NCBI GenBank assembly: GCA_027924585.1
Contig: BSBM01000877.1
Span: 3,969,501 to 4,033,500, forward strand
DNA: 64,000 nt
From: Larix kaempferi
Lineage: Eukaryota > Streptophyta > Pinopsida > Pinales > Pinaceae
Direction: 5' to 3'
The notes beneath the pieces were generated by a model. That model saw only the letters and a program-made list of their open reading frames with translations, was not told the DNA's origin and ran no database searches. Shown here piece after piece: positions 44,401 to 57,112 of this stretch (positions are counted from its first letter, which is position 1; every line of letters starts with the position of its first letter). The translations under genes and the position numbers were made by a program.

Positions 44401-45972
44401 TTGCTAGCACCCTTTGCATTGGAGTGAACAACCAACACTTAAATGCTCATTCAATGGCCATAGCACGATCGTGCCAACCATTGCATACGGGGGATATGCA
44501 AACTGCCAGCTCGGAGAATTATCAACAAAATGTATTACTTGGCAACGTTTAAACCGTCACCTTTGCACTCATCTACTTCACGTGGAAGTTATAAGTCCTC
44601 TTCACCTAGTACATCAGAGACAGCCATTAATATAGGCATGTTACACAATCCCAATGTCAATTTGTATCACTGGCAACTGTCAACTTGTCCATCACCATTC
44701 ATTGCTTTGTCAGCGCTCTCTTTTTCCAACATATGTTTTCAAAACTTGTTTTATAACATTATAATCTTTTATGTATTAGTAAGTTGAATTCCAAAGTTTG
44801 TATGGGTTCTAAGTTAGGTATCATAACACATATTATTGTGTTGTTTTGACCCACGACGTTATATAGATCCATATAGTCCCAAAGTCTAAGTTGCATGCTA
44901 GACTTATGTTATAGAACAACAAATTCAAGTTTATATTTCCAAAGGTGAAGCCTTATAGTATGTAAATATTAAATTTATGATTCATGTAATAGTTGCTAGG
45001 ACAACTATATTCATAAGTGACATAGTTCTCAATCACATGGGATTCATACTTTAATTTGATACTCTTCATAAGCTTTACAAGCTTATAAGTTATCACATCT
45101 AGCTCATAGAATTATGATTAAGTGCAGACCTTACATGAGAGACTTTAACATTATCTTGGCAACATTTTATTTCATTCACATGAATTCTTTTATCGCAACT
45201 ATAGATAGTCTGTATAGTAGACATTCAATAAATCCGTTGTTATTTGATTATTTAATAAACTAACTAAATGTTAGATGTATTCTCTCACTTTAGCATTTAA
45301 TGATTTTTGTGATACATTCATTACATCAGTAATGGGAAGATCAACAATTATCTTAAGACGACTTTAAGCCAGCTATAACAACGTTACGAATTACAACAAC
45401 AAAACCTTCAACATGATGATGTACATAGAGAACTCTGTTTCTAAACATTGTGGAGTTGTAAGACAACATCTGAAAACAGTAGCCATAGCTATGAAATCCA
45501 TACTTGTATACTTATGGTGGATCGCAACAATATTCTAACATTTTAATCTAGTTACGACGTTGAAATTGAACTATACACGTACTTTGTTTCTACGCAGCCA
45601 TGAAACTTCTTACCTATCGTCTGCACATAGGACATTCATTATGCTTTGGCGTTGCAGCTAAGTAAGCTCCAGGGTACCTCATAGGACACCCTTTTGATCA
45701 AAAGTCAAACTTTCAGTATCATTGCAAAAGAAACAGTGTCGCATCAAATTTCTGATCGTTTAGTACATTTGTTATCATAATCATGTTTACTAATTATGTG
45801 TTAAACTGTCATTATCATATTGCTGCTAAAACAAAAATTAAAGCATGTTTAGTACTAACAACTTTACAATTAATGTTGTCATAATCTCAATTATTATTTC
45901 CGCAATTATTATTATCATAATTAATGTTGTTATCAAAAAATTTATATTTTTATGAAAATACGGGATGTTACA
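41482..45972 (+). repeat. 5' LTR of element H (4491 bp)
   Basis: TGTCACCTACCC to GGATGTTACA, aligning throughout with 50829-55314. It holds no recognisable gene; short frames recur in both LTRs with no motif (for example 43699-43920, 44414-44635 and 44530-44787). The large size is real, since end sequences, duplication and primer site all agree. Confidence 0.95.
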
Positions 45973-45974
45973 TG

Positions 45975-45990
45975 TGGTATCAGAGCTCGG
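45975..45990 (+). promoter_or_regulatory. primer binding site of element H
   Basis: TGGTATCAGAGCTCGG, initiator tRNA-Met type, two bases after the LTR end. Confidence 0.9.
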
Positions 45991-46114
45991 ATTCAAACTC
46001 TAGGCCTGAATGAGGTCCAAAACATGCAGCAAAAATTTTTTTATATAGCAGAAAATTGTACTAACTTGAAAATTTAATTATTATGTTATCCAAAAATTAT
46101 TTTCAGTTACAGGT

Positions 46115-47440
46115 ATGGAGAACTCAGCTGAACAATTAGACGACAGATTTCAGCCAAACAGTCATAGCTCGGGACAACACTATGTAGCAGAAGGTCACGG
46201 TGAACTAAATAATAGTTTGATAGAATTGTTACATGCCTTTCATGAATTAAAAGCAGAAATCAGATCGGTTAAACAAGACAATGAAAGGATTCTGCAAGCA
46301 CAAGAACAATTAAATCAAGTGTTGTTTGAACAGAGCCAAACTGAGGAACAAGAGAAAGATAATTAAGATATCTCCAAAGTTGAGGATCTGCCTCATGCTG
46401 ATAAAAACAAGAAAATGAAAACCAACAAGGTGAACGACAGTTCAACCTCATCAGGAGATGCTATTGAAACACGCAGAAAGAAACGTAACTACACCAGTGA
46501 TAGCAGTGAAGGAGATTTCAAACCCAGAAGGAAAAATCAAAAGGAATATGAGTAGATTTCTGGGGAGTTCAAAAAGATTAGACCTCCAACTTTCAATGGA
46601 GAAACTGAGAAGGGAGAGATAGCTGAAGCTTGGTTGTCCAGTATGAAAAAATACTTCCATATTTATAACTATTCAGAGTCTTTAAAGGCAAAAATGGCTA
46701 TTTATAACTTGCCCAGAAAAGCGGATATTTGGTGGAAGGACATCAAAAGAGTAAAAGGAATCAAGGATAAAGATGTAAGCTGGAGTACCTTTAAACGATA
46801 CTTTAAAAAGAAGTACTTGTCTGAACAGTACTATGAAGAAAAATCCAAAGAGTTCTACAATTTGAAGCTGGGAGGTATGAACATGAAGGAAATGAACAGT
46901 AAGTTTCTGAACTTACTAAGATATGTACCATACCTCATAGAAGAAAAACCAAAAATTCAAAGGTACTTGAGTTGTTTACCTTTCAATATTAAGGACAGAA
47001 TTGAGTATGGCAGTCCTAATACCTTGGAAGAGGCAATGAGAAAGGCAGTTTTCTGTTATGACACAAATCGGAAAAGAGAGGGAATGTCAAACTGGAAAAA
47101 TCATAAGCCCAACAATTTTGAGCAGAAAAAGAAAAATTTCATATTCATTGGAAATTCCGGATGTCAAAGGAAAAAATTTCAGAACTAGAATTATTAAGGG
47201 AACAATTCCATAAACAATTCACAGCAGAATTCTACAGCACCCAGAAATGCACCTAATAATGCCAAGACCAGTGAGCCAAAGGCACCTATCAAATTTTTTG
47301 AATGCCAAGGTCCTCATTACGCATCAGAATGTCCCTTGAGGAAGCGTAAAGCAAACAACATCAACTCTATATAGACTGAACCTACGGTGGGAGATGTGGC
47401 AAGGGAAATGCCTAGAATCAATGCAGCACTTGACAACAGG
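46115..47440 (+). pseudogene. gag of element H
   Basis: Starts at ATG 46115 with a coiled-coil-like, Glu/Gln-rich N-terminus. The capsid core follows (IRPPTFNGETEKGE, AWLSSMKKYFHIYNYSE, then TFKRYFKKKYLSEQYYEEK). Near the end, KFFECQGPHYASECP is a zinc knuckle in which the first Cys has become Phe. In-frame stops at 46364, 46553, 47186, 47195 and 47372, no frameshift. The protein would form the virus-like particle and bind RNA. Confidence 0.85.
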
Positions 47441-47944
47441 TAAGCAGATCATCAAATCTCCATGGTAGAAATTGAAGGTATGCTACATGATCATCCTGTT
47501 ACTGTTTTAATTGATCCAGGTGCTAGCTTAAGTTACATATCACCAGACATTGTGGAAATTCTTAAACTGAAAAATGAAAAGTTTAGTAAATCTTGGCTAG
47601 TTAGACTAGCAACTGGAACAAAGAGGAAAGTATCATATTTTATAGAAAACTGTGTTTTGTCCATGAATCCTTTACAAACACAAATCAAGTTGAATATTCT
47701 ACCTTTAGGTTCTTATGATATTATAGTTGGGATGGACTGCTTAGAAGCCCATCATGTCATCCTGGACTATTATGGAAAAAGTTTTACATGTTTAAATGAT
47801 GAAGGGAAAACTGTAGAAATAAAATGCATCCCAAGGAAGGTAACCCTTAGACAGATTTCAGCCATACAAGTTAAGAGGACAGTTAGGAAAGGATGCCAAA
47901 TGTTTGCAGTAAACGTGGTAAATGATGAGTTTATGGCTAAATAG
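47441..47944 (+). pseudogene. protease of element H
   Basis: The aspartic protease has active site VLIDPGASLSYIS and the late motif YDIIVGMDCLEAH. The region opens with a stop at 47441 (after ALDNR, before ADHQ, where Gln is expected from family knowledge) and ends at a stop at 47942. Frame equals gag and RT. Confidence 0.8.
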
Positions 47945-49330
47945 GATAATCTGAAATTAGAGGACATACCTGTCCTAAAGGATTTTAAGGATGTATTTCC
48001 TGAGGAGATTCCAGGATTACCACCCAAAAGAGATTTAGATTTTACAATAGAGTTAATACCAGGAGATGTACCAAATTCTAAAGCTCCATACATAATGAAC
48101 ATACTGGATTTAAACGAATTAAAATCACAGTTGAAGGAACTTATTGACAAAAAGTATATTAGACCCAGTGTGTCTCCTTGGGGAGCACCTTTCATCTTTG
48201 TTAAGAAGAAAGACGGAACCTTGAGACTGTGCATAGATTATTGCCAGCTTAATAAGATGACGATCAAGAATAGGTATCCGTTTCCCCGCATAGATGATCT
48301 ATTTGATCAGCTGCGTGGAGCAACAGTATTTTCGAAGATTGGTCTAAGATCAGGATATCATCAATTATGGGTTAAGGATGAAGATATTTTCAAGACAGCT
48401 TTCCGAACTCGGTATGGACATTACGAGTTCGTAGTAATGCCATTTGGCTTGACTAATGCCTCGGTTGTATTTATGTGTATGATGAATAATATTCTACATA
48501 AATACTTAGACAAGTTTGATGTTGTGTTTATAGATGAAATTTTAGTGTATTCAAAAAGTAAAGAAGAGCATGATGAACATTTACAGATTATCTTACAAGT
48601 TCTAGGAGATCATCAACTACATGCCAAATTTAGTAAGTGTGACTTCCACAAAGACAAAATTCAGTATCTAGGACACATAATTTCAGCAGAAGGAATCTCG
48701 GTTAACCCCAACAAGATAAGGGCCATTAATGACTAGCTAGTTCCTAAAGATGTGTCGGATGTAAGATCATTTATGGGCATTACTCGGTATTACAGAAAGT
48801 TTATAAAGAGTTTTTCAAAAATTGCCAACCCCATAACTTCCTTGCAGAAGAAAGGGAAGAAATTTGTTTGGGATCAGAAATGTTCTGACAGTTTTAAGAA
48901 ATTAAAGGAATTATTGACGACAACACCTATCTTAAGGATAGCAGACCCCAACAAGGATTTTGCAGTTTGTATAGACGCATGCAATGACGGACTCGGCGGA
49001 GTCCTGACATAGGAAGGGCATGCGGTGGCATATGAATCTAGAAAGCTACAAGTACACGAAAAGAACTACTCTACCTATGATTTAGAATTATTGGCAGTTA
49101 TTCATGCCTTAAATATGTGACGTCACCACCTTATTGGAAGGAAATTTACATTATTGACAAATAACATGGGTATGAAATATTTATTAGATCGGACAAACCT
49201 AAACGCTAGACAAGCTAGATGGTTGACGCTCTTAAGTGAGTACGATTTAAAAATCCAGCATATTAAAGGGAAGGAGAACAAGGTTGTAGATGCCTGGAGT
49301 CGTAAGGCAAAACTAAATTTTATTTCAGTA
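47945..49330 (+). pseudogene. RT and RNase H of element H
   Basis: RT starts after [15 protein letters not shown] and [20 protein letters not shown]. Motif A reads [13 protein letters not shown] with catalytic Asp changed to Gly (GGT, 48341-48343). Motif C reads [10 protein letters not shown] with second Asp changed to Glu (GAA, 48536-48538). RNase H has VCIDACNDGLGGVL, then TYDLELLAVIHAL and TLLTNNMGMKYLL where Asp is expected for the first Asn, ending KGKENKVVDAWSR. Stops at 48734 and 49118 fall where Trp is expected and 49010 where Gln is expected. Confidence 0.9.
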
Positions 49331-50814
49331 ATCAGTACTTATTCAACTGATTTGGAAAATCAGATTCTGGAAAAGAGTGAAATAGATGAATACAGAAAAA
49401 TGAAGGAAAAGACAGAAAACAACAGTTCTGAAAATTGTATGGCAGATTTCAACATGAAGGGAAATGGTTTATTACTATTTAAAAACAGATTGTATGTGCC
49501 AGACATACCAGAAATAAAATTTCTGATATTAAATGAGATGCATAAAAGTCACTATTCTGGTCATCCAGGTTATCAAAAGACCATTACTATGCTGAAAAAA
49601 GAATATTATTGGCCCAGAATGAAGGATGAAGTAGCAGAGTACATAGCTAAATGTTTGGATTGTCAAAAAGTGTAGGTTGAACACCAACATCCTGCTGGAT
49701 TGTTGCAACCGTTACCGATACCAAGTTGGAAATGGGAAGTGATCGGCAGAGATTTTATTACTGGATTACCTAAAAATCAGAAACAACATGATTCTATCAT
49801 GGTGGTAGTGGACAAACTCAGTAAGGCAGCACATTTCATACCCGTAAAGACTACTCTTAAAGCTCCAGATATTGCAGAGATCTTTATGAAATAGATTTTT
49901 AGACTACATGGAATACCGAAGGTAATAATTTCAGATCGTGACTCGAAGTTTACAGGAAACTTCTGGAGGTCACTGTTTAATGGGTTGAACACAACTTTAA
50001 ATTTCAGTACAGCATTTCATCCATAGACGGATGGTCAGACGGAAAGGGTAAATCATGTTTTAGAAGATTTATTAAGAATGTATGTTAAGGAGCAGCCTAG
50101 TAAGTGGGAAGACTACTTGCACTTAGCAGATTTTGCTTATAAAAATCACTATCATGCATCGGCCAGACTTAGTCCTTTTGAAATTCTTTATGGTAGGAAA
50201 TGTAATACACCTGTTTCGTGGAATGATCCAGTAAATAGAGTTGTTTTAGGACCTGAATTATTACAGGAGTTATAACTAATTGTGAAACAAGTGCAAGGAC
50301 ATTTAAAAGCTGCCCAAGATAGGCAAAAGAGTCAAGCAGATTCAAAAAGAACTCATAAAGAGTTCTAGGTTGGTGAACATGTATTCCTCAAGGTAAGACC
50401 GAAAAATAGTTCACTAAAATTGGGGAGCTGTGCCAAGTTGGCACCCAGGTATTGCAGTCCTTTTGAAATATTATCTAAGGTTGGAGCAATGGCGCACCAA
50501 TTGGCTTTGCCACCAAACTTAAAAATACATAATGTTTTTCATATATCATTTTTAAAGAAATATGTACACGATACTACTCATGTTGTAAAATGGAATGATG
50601 TACAGGTGGGACAAGATGAAGATTTTCCAGTGGAACCGGATTGTATCCTCGAAAGAAGGGAAACTATTCTCTCGAATCGCAGCATTGGGCAAGTGAAGGT
50701 GCAATGGAAGCACCTTAGCCCATAAGAGGCAACCTGGGAGTTGGAGAGTAGTATGCATGCAGCATACCCAACTCTGTTTCAGGAACACTCAACATCGAGG
50801 ACGATGTTGAGACT
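49331..50814 (+). pseudogene. integrase with chromodomain of element H
   Basis: Zinc-binding N-terminus HKSHYSGHPGYQK then CLDCQK. Core has Asp in VIGRDFITGLPKN, Asp in [14 protein letters not shown] and Glu in TDGQTERVNHVLED, so the DDE triad is present. C-terminus has KLAPRYCSPFEIL, HNVFHISFLKKYV and a chromodomain (ILERRETILSNRS, VKVQWKHLSP, EATWELESSMHAAYP) that targets integration to heterochromatin in this group. Stops at 49673, 49892, 50024 (within HP-TDGQTER, Gln expected), 50273, 50366 and 50723. The last residues before the polypurine tract seem to be in another frame. Confidence 0.9.
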
Positions 50815-50828
50815 TAAGGGGGGGTGTA
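50815..50828 (+). promoter_or_regulatory. polypurine tract of element H
   Basis: TTAAGGGGGGTGTA region directly before the 3' LTR start TGTCACC at 50829. Confidence 0.85.
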
Positions 50829-53800
50829 TGTCACCTACCCAAATTTTTGGAAATTATTATTTTATTTGCAAAATACTTTATGTTAAAATTAACTACAAAG
50901 TTTTGTAATTATGATCAGTTTTGATCAAGGATGAATGTAATTACTGAATATTATTATTTAAATAAATTAATTAGGAGACAAACACCCAAGGGGACTGTTA
51001 AATGAGTATTCACTGACCCACTAGGAAGAATGGAAGCTATTGGAAGGTATGGAACAGATGGAAGCAATTGCATCACACCACTTGCTGTTGGTTATGGGAC
51101 AACTACCCCTAAAATTGTGGCATTATCCCCCAGGTGGAGGGAGTGAGCAGGCAGCTCATTTAATGACCCAATAACATCTGAAAAGACCTAGGTAGCCTAC
51201 AAAAGGAAAATTCGAATTCAGCAGGCAACTCTTAATCAATATTTCTTCATAATATTTTCCTAATGTGCATCAGGTGATCACTGAGAGATTTGAATAGGGA
51301 GGCTAGTGGTGAATGCAATCTTAAGTCTGCATATTGTTGAGAAGAACCAGAGAAACTAGTGCAGGTCTATTGGACTTCTAGTTCTTGAATATTCAACAGT
51401 TAGTGCTACTGCAAGTGGAGGTCCTATTTCCTGAGTTTCTTCCTCCTGGTGGTTCAGTGAACAAGCTCGGGGGTCCTAAGGCAGTACTTGACTGTTTTTA
51501 GGAATTGGTTGGGTGGAACATTCTTCTTGGGTTGTTTGTTCCCCTACATATTTTATCCAAGTTTTACAAATTTTCTACCTTATCTCAGTCAATAGATTTG
51601 TTCTGTATAATTAGTAATCTATGTTTTATGTTTTGAAAAAGAATCCAATTCTGAATTTGATGAAAGTCTGAATGTTAAAGTTTAAATGATGATTTGAATT
51701 GATGAACCAATATCTATATTTTTCCACATGATGTTTTGTGCATCGTACTCTAGTATAGATACACAAATTAAGAATAGATGAGAAGATAGGCATTTTGCCA
51801 TGAATTCGATAGATAGATAGTAATTTATATAGTTATCAGTTTTTCTGCCCTATATTTAATAATAGTAGAAAGTTCTGTATAATATATAATATATATATTA
51901 AAAATGTTTACTTAGTTATATGAAAAACAAACAATATTTAATTCCTATACAATTGCATTTCTTTATTTTTATCATTAATGTGTACATAACAAATAGATAG
52001 AAACCCTATTTCTACATATCCAATTATGTTTATAATGTCATAGCTGCAAAGAAATAGGTGTGTTCATCATATCAAGGCTGTACATAACAGTCATCACATA
52101 GTTTTTCACATTGCACATTTTCACACTGTTATCATTTCTTACTATAACTTTTCCCTATAATTTTAGGCCTCAAACAAATATTGAAATATTATAAACATTT
52201 TATTACTACCAGTCATTTCATTCAATATATTTTCGAACTATAAGTGCCAATTTCCAATCTGAGTTCATTTTCAACCCTAGCTAGAATTATGTTTTCCTTT
52301 TCCATCGTTCTTATATTTTGGAACAAAAACAATCAATGCAAGTTATGAATCGAAATCCAAGTATTCGGTTTCTAAGACCCTTCTGAAAATCTTTATTCAA
52401 AACTTAACTATTTTTCTTTGACGGGAATCGATTTAGGGTTTGACCTTGTATCTTTCCATATATAAAAATGAAAGGGAAAAACCATTCAACTATTCGCATC
52501 CTACAACAATTTTTACAACCTACACAAACTTCGAATCAAATCCAAAGTTATTTTAAAATTTCATTTAATATCTTTTCAAATCAAAACACGAAATAGGGCA
52601 TGGTCGTTCATTTCATTACCAACGAAGTATATACCAGTTAAACATCATACATTACAGATCTATCATCTGAGACGAGTTTCACAAACCCTAAGTATAGATC
52701 AATAAATCTCGCTATCAACTTATAGTATCAAGTCATACAACATAGATGTTTTTAGACAGAGTTAAATAGCATACGTTTTCTTTTCTGAGAAGGAGAAGAT
52801 TGTTTACACAGTTCCAACTTTAAGAAACGAAGTCATTGTGTTTAGAACAAGAATTACAACATGTTTTTCCAAAACAAAACATACAGGGTTTATACCCAAG
52901 CTCAACATTTGAAACCAGTCCACAAACCCTTGACATGGGCGAGCTTTACAGTTCCCAGATTCAACGAAGTTAAATGTTAAGGTAGAAAAATCAAAATCCA
53001 TATAAACAAACGAAAGTCACATCACCAAAATAGTTATCATTTTTTTTGCAAACGATGCTTCGAAGTTCCCCAACCAACAAATAATGAAGAGTCATGGCCA
53101 AAACCAGTTACTCCTTCCTTAAACAACCACAACACCTCAGATGGTGAACACCTACAAGGGTTTGAAAGACCCGGAGCTTACCATTTTGGGAGCTCTCTCT
53201 TCTTACCAAACCCTTATTTGAAATGTTCTTCACAACCTACAACTGACAAGCAATAGCTTGGATTAGACAACGGATGCAGCTAAAAGCTAAAGAATAAATG
53301 GCGACAGAAGAATCACTATCAATTACAGGAACCATTACCTTTAATGGCCAAGCTCTTCTCATTCACGAGTTAAACGATGTTTTCCACGCAATAGACAAGA
53401 CATGAAACCTTCTGTCCATTTTCACCAAGGTATATCTTTCACCCCAACTAAACAAAAAGTTCAAAAACTATCAACCTTTGACACTTCAATCAGTAGATCA
53501 AACTGTTAAACACGACGCCATTGTAGAGATTATGAACCTGCAACTTAAAAACCATGACCTACAGGTCATGAGGTCAAACCCTTAAACCTCATCTGCTAGC
53601 TCTACAAACCAGCGGCCTGTTGGCCCTAACTTTTCGAAATAATAACAAATGCATAGAACACAATAACTTCTTTCAACCCAACACCCGACGCAATGTTAGG
53701 GTTGGATCCAACGATCACGATCAAGTTGATGAACGATCGAGATCTTGCTAACACCCTTTGCATTGGAGCAAACAACCAACACTTAAATGCTCATTCAATT

Positions 53801-55314
53801 TCCATAGCATGATCATGCCAACCATTGCATACGGTGGATATGAAAACTGCCAGCTCGGAGAATTATCAACAAAATGTATTACTTGGAAACGTTTAGACCG
53901 TCACCTTTGCACTCATCTACTTCACGTGGAAGTTATAAGTCCTCGTCACCCAGTACATCAGAGACGGCAATTAATATAGGCTTGTTACACAATCCCAACG
54001 TCGATTCGTATCACTGGGAAATGTCAACTTGTCCATCACCACTCATTTCTTTGTCAGTGCTCTCTTTTTCCAACATATGTTTTCAAAACTTGTTTTATAA
54101 CATTATAATCTTTTATGTATTAGTAAGTCGAATTCCAAAGTTTGTATGGGTTCTAAGTTATGTATCATAACACATATTATTGTGTTGTTTTGACCCATGA
54201 CGTTATATAGATCCATATAGTCCCAAAGTCTAAGTTGCATGCTAGACTTATGTTATAGAACAACAAATTCAAGTTTATATTTCCAAAGGTGAAGCCTTAT
54301 AGTATGTAAATATTAAATTTATGATTCATGTAATAGTTGCTAGGACGACTATAGTCATAAGTGACATAGTTCTCAATCACATGGTATTCATACTTTAATT
54401 TGATACTCTTCATAAGCTTTACAAGCTTATAAGTTATCACATCTAGCTCATAGAATTACGATTAAGTGCAGACCTTACATGAGAGACTTTAACATTATCT
54501 TGGCAACATTTTATTTCATTCACATGAATTCTTTTATCGCAACTATAGATAGTCTGTATAGTAGAATTCAATAAATCCGTTGTTATTTGATTATTTAATA
54601 AACTAACTAAATGTCAGATGTATTCTCTCACTTTAGCATTTAATGATTTTTGTGATACATTCATTACATCAGTAATGGGAAGATCAACAATTATCTTAAG
54701 ACGACTTTAAGCCAGCTGTAACAACGTTACGAATTACAATGACAAAACCTTTAGCATGATGATGTACATAGAAAACTCTGTTTCTAAACATTGTGGAGTT
54801 GTAAGACAACATCTGAAAACAGTAACCATAGCTATGAAATCCATACCTGTATACTTATGGTGGATCACAACAGAATTCTAACATTTTATTTAGTTATGAT
54901 GTTGAAATTGAACTATACACGTACTTTGTTTCTACGCATCCATGAAACTTCTTACATGTCGTCTGCACATAGGACATTCATTATGCTTTAGCGTTGCAGC
55001 TAACTAAGCTCCAAGGTACCTCGTAGGACACCTTTTTCATCAAAAGTCAAACTGTCAGTATCATTGCAAAAGAAACAGTGTCGCATCAAATTTATGATCA
55101 TTTAGTACATTTGTTATCATAATCATGTTTACTAATTATGTGTTAAACTGTCATTATCATATTGCTGCTAAAACATAAATTAAAGCATGTTGAGTACTAA
55201 CAACTTTACAATTAATGCTGTCGTAATCTCAATTATTATTTCCGCAATTATTATTATCATAATTAATGTTGTTATCAAAAATTTTAAATTTTTATGAAAA
55301 TCCAGGATGTTACA
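50829..55314 (+). repeat. 3' LTR of element H (4486 bp)
   Basis: Aligns with 41482-45972 over its full length with scattered substitutions and a few short indels. Ends GGATGTTACA followed by AAAAG. Confidence 0.95.
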
Positions 55315-55319
55315 AAAAG

Positions 55320-57100
55320 TGTAAGATCCTAACATAAGGTAGGATTCTAACTTGATATAGGAAAAACATACCTGGTTATCATGTTTGCTAGTTATGTCTA
55401 ACATACCCAAACAATGTCTTTTTGTTCTCTTCAATGACTTGTGCTTAGTAACCTACATAACTCATAAGTTAACCATTGTAAAACAAAATTATACATACCT
55501 CATAAGTAGAGCTTCTATGTGATCCATGAGTCTTTGTCTTCATGTCACCATGGTCATATGTTCTTGATCTAGAACTTGATTTGTACCTTTCATGTTAGCG
55601 GACAACATCATCCTCATACAATACCATAGTGCATTAGTACAATCATAAGTGTCATAACCCTAATCAATGAATGTCTTCTATCATGCATTCATACTTTTAC
55701 TACGGTGATAAGACAAGTCTAAAATTAATCAAGATTGTACTAACCTCAATAATATGAAGACAAAAATATCATAAACTTAATCATGAACATACCTGTATCT
55801 CCTCAAGTCATACCTGTCGAGATTGCTTGTAGCATTCTTATTTAAGGCCTTAGCCTCATCTCCCTCTGGAACTGGAACTGGAACTTTTTCACTTATGCAG
55901 GTGTCCAATTCATTCTCTTCTAGGATTAAACAAATCCACTTTGATTTGCTAAGACTGGATCTGGAGCTCGATTAGGGTTTGTCGGTGAAACCCTAAAATT
56001 CAAATTTTGAATTTCAAACTTCTGGATGGATGGAAAGATGTGCCTTGCTGAGCTGATCAAGCTGGTATACTTCAATTTTGAAAACAACAAAATTTAACCC
56101 CTCAAAATTGCCTTTGAAACTTCCAAATCTTCTAAACAGGATCCCGAACTAGGGTTTGATAAATCCCTATCTTCTGCCCATCCAAAAAGTTCGATCTTAT
56201 GATTTTTCTAAGGAGCTTCCAGCCGTGGTCACAGATTTCAAAATTTCCAACTTTTGCAGAAGCCCTAATTTTCCACCTTTCTAATCAAAATCTCAAACTA
56301 GAGTTTGATCAAGCCCGACCTTTTTCCCAACCAAAAAATTCAATCTTGGTCTCTAAATTTCAATTTTTATGAGGAGCATTCATTCATGGAATCCAATTCC
56401 AAAAATTCCAACTTTCTCCGAAGCCCTAAATTCCCACAGTAGTGATAAGCCAAGAATGAAGGTGCTCAGAATCCAATTATGTTTTGACAAAAATATGCAC
56501 CTAATTGTTTCTAGTGCATCTCTGAAATTACGAATCCACAGGGTATGAAAATTTGGCTTGTGGTATCCTGACCTGTCATATTTCCAACCCCATAGGTTTG
56601 ACCTCAATTGGATTCTCTGAGAGAGAGTTATTCCAAGTGTCGCAACGTGACCTATTTATGGGATAAAATAGGAGAGTGAACTTGTACGGCATTCCACGTG
56701 TCACTGATTCAACTTCGGCCTCTGAAAAACTTACCTGAGAAACTACAGTCCGTTCTCTTACTGTCTCTTTACAGAACTTCATTTGGATCTTCCTAGCCCA
56801 AGTTGTGACCTTTTTTCCTAGGTCACCTATTTATGACTGAGATATTGAAGAGGCAGAAACCCTAGATTGTACGGATCATATCTCACAAAGTACAACGAAT
56901 CAGATGTTTTTCATTAGAAACAAGGTACATGGGGATGTTACCTTCGACCTGTAAAAGTTTCAAATCATGAACCTTCACCAAAATGTATTTATAGAGAAAG
57001 TGCTACGATGACTGGTTTTTTCTATATCAAGCCCTAGCTTTCGATTTGTCGCAAGTGCAACAAGTCTCATAAATGCCATAGCATGCCTTCCTTCAGGCTA
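55320..57100 (-). other. leader of F, right part
   Basis: On the minus strand this follows D from about 2117 to 3850: CCTGAAGGAAGGCA, AAAACCAGTCATCGT, the block with TTTTATCCCATAAA.AGGTCACG, and a donor-like GACAG/GTATGACTTGAGG near 55813. It has no recognisable ORF. It proves the common origin of D and F. Confidence 0.8.
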
Positions 57101-57112
57101 GCTCTAATACCA
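57101..57112 (-). promoter_or_regulatory. primer binding site of element F
   Basis: The minus strand reads TGGTATTAGAGC, one base off the D site TGGTATCAGAGC, abutting the 5' LTR. Confidence 0.85.

Larger units (their letters stand above)
41482..55314 (+). mobile_element. Del/Tekay-type chromovirus H with 4.49 kb LTRs
   Basis: 13833 bp, duplication AAAAG at 41477-41481 and 55315-55319. LTRs are 4491 and 4486 bp and differ by about 4% in the first 210 bp. Interior (45973-50828) is only about 4.9 kb: primer site, gag, protease, RT, RNase H, integrase with chromodomain, polypurine tract. All coding domains lie in one frame over about 4.67 kb; there are 16 nonsense codons and only one suspected frame slip, at the extreme 3' end. 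RT lacks two catalytic Asp, so the copy is dead. Confidence 0.95.
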
